DNA from: an uncultured Opitutia bacterium
GTDB lineage: Bacteria; Verrucomicrobiota; Verrucomicrobiia; Opitutales; UBA953
Length of the DNA stretch: 23,553 nucleotides
NCBI GenBank assembly: GCA_903882335.1
Contig: CAIRWP010000216.1
Span: 1-23,553 of the forward strand
Direction: 5' to 3'
Below are positions 21,872 through 23,553 of the stretch, piece by piece (the stretch's first letter is position 1; each line of letters starts with the position of its first letter). The position numbers were made by a program, and so were the translations under genes. The notes under the pieces are model-generated. The model was not told where the DNA came from and made no database searches. It saw only the letters and a program-made list of their open reading frames with translations.

Positions 21872-22942
21872 TCAGGCGGCCGGGGGACCGACCTCGGGGA
21901 ACGCGCGCAGGGCCGCGCGCATCACGGCGGCCCGCCGAAGGTCGCGACCATCGCTGTCGAGCGGGGAACCGTGGCGCACCTGGACGTGGGCCGGCTGGCC
22001 CTCGATGAGCAGGCGGTCGACCTGATCGCGCAGGGCCTCGGGCAGGCAACCGAGGTCGCAAGCCAGGCGCAGGTGGGAAAGCATGTTCATCGCCTCCGAA
22101 CTCGACAGCAGGCGCGCATGGCGGAGCACGCCGAACGAACGCGCGAGGCGATCGACGAACTTCTCCCCCTCGTCCAGGGCCAGCTTGCGCCGGGCGTTCC
22201 ACTCCTGCTCGACGAGGTGCTTAATCCAGAAGCCGAGGTGTTTGAGGATGTCCTCCTCCGCCAGGCCGAGGGTCTGCTGGTTCGAGATCTGGTAGATGTT
22301 ACCGGCGGCCTCCGTACCTTCGCCGAGCCAGCCGCGCACCGCCAAGCCGTCCTGGTTAAGGGCGCGGGTCACCTTGTCTATCTGGCCGGCGAGGCAGAGT
22401 CCCGGCAGGTGGACCATGGCGGAGGCGCGCAGACCGGTGCCGACGTTCGTCGGGCAAGCGGTGAGGTAGCCGAGGCGTTCGGAGAAGGCCAGCGGCAGCG
22501 CGGCCGCCAAGGCGTCGTCCAGCTGTTCGGCCAAGTTCCAGGTGCCGCGCAGATGCCAGCCGGGACGCAGCACCTGCAGGCGCAGGTGGTCCTCCTCGTT
22601 GACCATCACGGAGCAGGTCTGGTCGCGGCTGATGACGGCGGCGCCGGCCTGGCCGGAGGCCAGCTCCTTCGAGACGAGGTGGCGCTCGACGAGGACGGCC
22701 CGGTCGAGGTCGGCCTCCTGGGCCATGCGCAGCACATGGCCGCGACGGAAACGCGGGAGGTCGACCAGCGCCGCGATGCAGCGCTCGGCGATTTCCTGCC
22801 GCTGCGGCGCCTTCGCCCAGCCGGGGAACGGGTGACCGGCGAGGTTGCGGGCGAGGCGGATGCGGGTGCTGAGCACGACGGCCTGGGCCCCGGAGGCGCG
22901 GGCCGGGTCATGGTCGTCGGCGAGGATCTCCTGGACGGACAT
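21872..22942 (-). CDS. mcsB: Protein-arginine kinase McsB
   Basis: A 356-residue enzyme of the phosphagen-kinase fold that phosphorylates arginine residues in proteins and marks them for ClpCP in Bacillus. Key elements are present: STRIRLARNL (25-34), NEEDHLRLQ (115-123) with the catalytic Glu, CPTNVGTGLRAS (163-174) with the active-site Cys163, and the C-terminal RDLRRA (333-338), which fits the RDxxRA phosphoarginine-binding allosteric motif. The length and full domain set match Bacillus McsB, so it is unlikely to be a metabolic creatine or arginine kinase. It starts 2 bp after mcsA and is read with it. No ctsR or clpC is in the window. Confidence 0.95.
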   Translation of the reverse strand: MSVQEILADDHDPARASGAQAVVLSTRIRLARNLAGHPFPGWAKAPQRQEIAERCIAALVDLPRFRRGHVLRMAQEADLDRAVLVERHLVSKELASGQAGAAVISRDQTCSVMVNEEDHLRLQVLRPGWHLRGTWNLAEQLDDALAAALPLAFSERLGYLTACPTNVGTGLRASAMVHLPGLCLAGQIDKVTRALNQDGLAVRGWLGEGTEAAGNIYQISNQQTLGLAEEDILKHLGFWIKHLVEQEWNARRKLALDEGEKFVDRLARSFGVLRHARLLSSSEAMNMLSHLRLACDLGCLPEALRDQVDRLLIEGQPAHVQVRHGSPLDSDGRDLRRAAVMRAALRAFPEVGPPAA

Positions 22943-22944
22943 GG

Positions 22945-23427
22945 TCAGGCAGGCTTGAGGGCGGCCTCGAGGGCGGCGATCTCATCGCGGGACTTCGCGG
23001 CCTGCTCGTAGTCCTCGGCCACGATGGCCGTGGCGAGGGTGGCGCGCGCCGCGGCCAAGCGATGGCGCAGCTGGCCGAGGGGGGCCGTCCCGGCGGGGGC
23101 GCGCCCGACGTGGGCGACCTCCGGCTGGACCTTGAGCAGCAAGGGGCTGAGCGCGCCGCCGAACGTCTCCCAGCAGGCGGGGCAACCGAGGCGACCCCGC
23201 TTGCGGAAGTCGACATCGGTGAAGCCGCAGCGGGGGCAGGTGAGCTCGGCCGCCGCCGGCGGCGCCTGGAGGGCGTCGGCCAGCTGGAAGACGGCCGGGT
23301 CGACCGCCCCGCCCTTCCCCGCGCAGGCCTCGCACAGATGCACCTTCGTGACCTTGCCCCCGACCACCTGGGACAGGTGGACCGTCGCGACCTCGGCGCA
23401 GAGCGAGCACTGGAGCGGCTGGGACAT
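22945..23427 (-). CDS. mcsA: McsA-like activator of protein-arginine kinase (zinc fingers plus UVR domain)
   Basis: A 160-residue protein. Four CxxC pairs are seen: C7/C10, C32/C35, C64/C67 and C82/C85, enough for two zinc ribbons. The C-terminal 118-152 (LRHRLAAARATLATAIVAEDYEQAA, in parts, then RDEIAALE) is a UVR helical hairpin. This is the McsA layout; McsA binds and activates McsB. ATG 23427 is chosen because MSQPLQCSLC places the first zinc ligand as in the family and GAGGGAG lies just upstream. The open frame extends further upstream, but that part is Pro-rich and non-family. The gene is divergent from the gene starting at 23525. Confidence 0.93.
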   Translation of the reverse strand: MSQPLQCSLCAEVATVHLSQVVGGKVTKVHLCEACAGKGGAVDPAVFQLADALQAPPAAAELTCPRCGFTDVDFRKRGRLGCPACWETFGGALSPLLLKVQPEVAHVGRAPAGTAPLGQLRHRLAAARATLATAIVAEDYEQAAKSRDEIAALEAALKPA

Positions 23428-23483
23428 CTCCCTCGCAGGAAAGGCCGGGCGGCCGGGATGGCAAGGGCAAGCGGGGGCGGGGT

Positions 23484-23512
23484 TTGACTTCGCGGACGGC
23501 GGCGGCTTGATG
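23484..23512 (+). promoter_or_regulatory. Candidate promoter for the gene at 23525
   Basis: TTGACT (23484-23489), 17 bp, then TTGATG (23507-23512). The -35 is good and the -10 poor. The element matches the mfd promoter candidate in sequence context (GGTTTGAC ... GGCT-YGATGG) and spacing. GGAGGG (23512-23517) is a likely ribosome-binding site for ATG 23525. Confidence 0.35.
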
Positions 23513-23524
23513 GAGGGCTGCCCG

Positions 23525-23553
23525 ATGTCCTCGAAACCTCGCATCGTCATCAC
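23525..23553 (+). CDS. Start of an unidentified gene, cut by the window edge
   Basis: ATG 23525 opens a frame reading MSSKPRIVI to the edge. GGAGGG lies 7 bases upstream and a promoter-like element before that, which supports a real start. The hydrophobic IVI run is common at the first beta strand of Rossmann-type enzymes, but nine residues do not allow an assignment. Confidence 0.5.

Noticed and set aside
23428..23553. N-terminal extension of mcsA to the window edge
   Set aside because: The added residues are Pro/Ala-rich and run across the ribosome site of mcsA and the start of the divergent gene; the zinc-finger start at 23427 is the family start.
1..23553. Mobile elements, CRISPR arrays, rRNA, tRNA
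   Set aside because: No transposase or integrase motifs, no regularly spaced repeats, and no rRNA or complete tRNA cloverleaf were seen on either strand.

Overview
The window is dense, very GC-rich bacterial chromosome (roughly 70% G+C by eye). It carries 19 supported protein genes plus the first codons of a twentieth at the right edge. No rRNA, tRNA, insertion sequence, prophage or CRISPR array was seen. Signal peptides, a SurA-like periplasmic chaperone and a HupE-type membrane protein suggest a Gram-negative-type (diderm) cell. Together with an McsA/McsB pair and the high GC content, this best fits Verrucomicrobiota, perhaps Opitutales. That placement is an inference from gene content and composition, not from a marker gene.

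Layout. (1) 1-1383: the 3' part of a chromosomal ParA gene, coupled by a 4-bp overlap to a DUF1826-like gene. (2) 1414-2403: an exported Sel1-repeat protein. (3) 2482-6218: a tight three-gene lipid cassette made of a PlcP/LpxH-family metallophosphoesterase, an MGDG-synthase-like GT28 glycosyltransferase and a two-domain OlsF-like acyltransferase. (4) 6273-7025: an orphan P-loop ATPase. Converging on it from the minus strand are a HupE/UreJ-like gene and a secreted beta-propeller gene (9306 down to 7035). (5) 9406-10063: two small genes, an exported 92-aa protein with its own strong terminator and a 97-aa conserved hypothetical. (6) 10108-15933: an apparent mfd-surA-malQ operon with almost no spacing. 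(7) 15923-17599 (minus): ettA. (8) 17785-21871: nusA-infB-rbfA, without rimP in front. (9) 23427-21872 (minus): mcsA-mcsB. The last gene starts at 23525, divergent from mcsA.

Two places stand out. The 2482-6218 cassette could make phosphorus-free membrane lipids: phospholipid to diacylglycerol, diacylglycerol to glycolipid, plus an ornithine- or aminolipid-type acyltransferase. It resembles the known PlcP-Agt phosphate-starvation pathway, but with a GT28 enzyme in place of Agt. Just upstream lies an 11-bp hairpin that also contains a 7-4-7 direct repeat spaced like a Pho box. The second is the leader of nusA. It has a consensus -35 promoter, then a complete intrinsic terminator, and a smaller hairpin that competes for the 5' arm of that terminator. 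This layout suggests transcription attenuation of the operon that encodes the termination factor NusA itself.

Three convergent gene pairs (7026-7034, 15923-15933, 21871/21872) leave no room for terminators. Several translation genes (nusA, infB) have C-rich leaders without a Shine-Dalgarno sequence.
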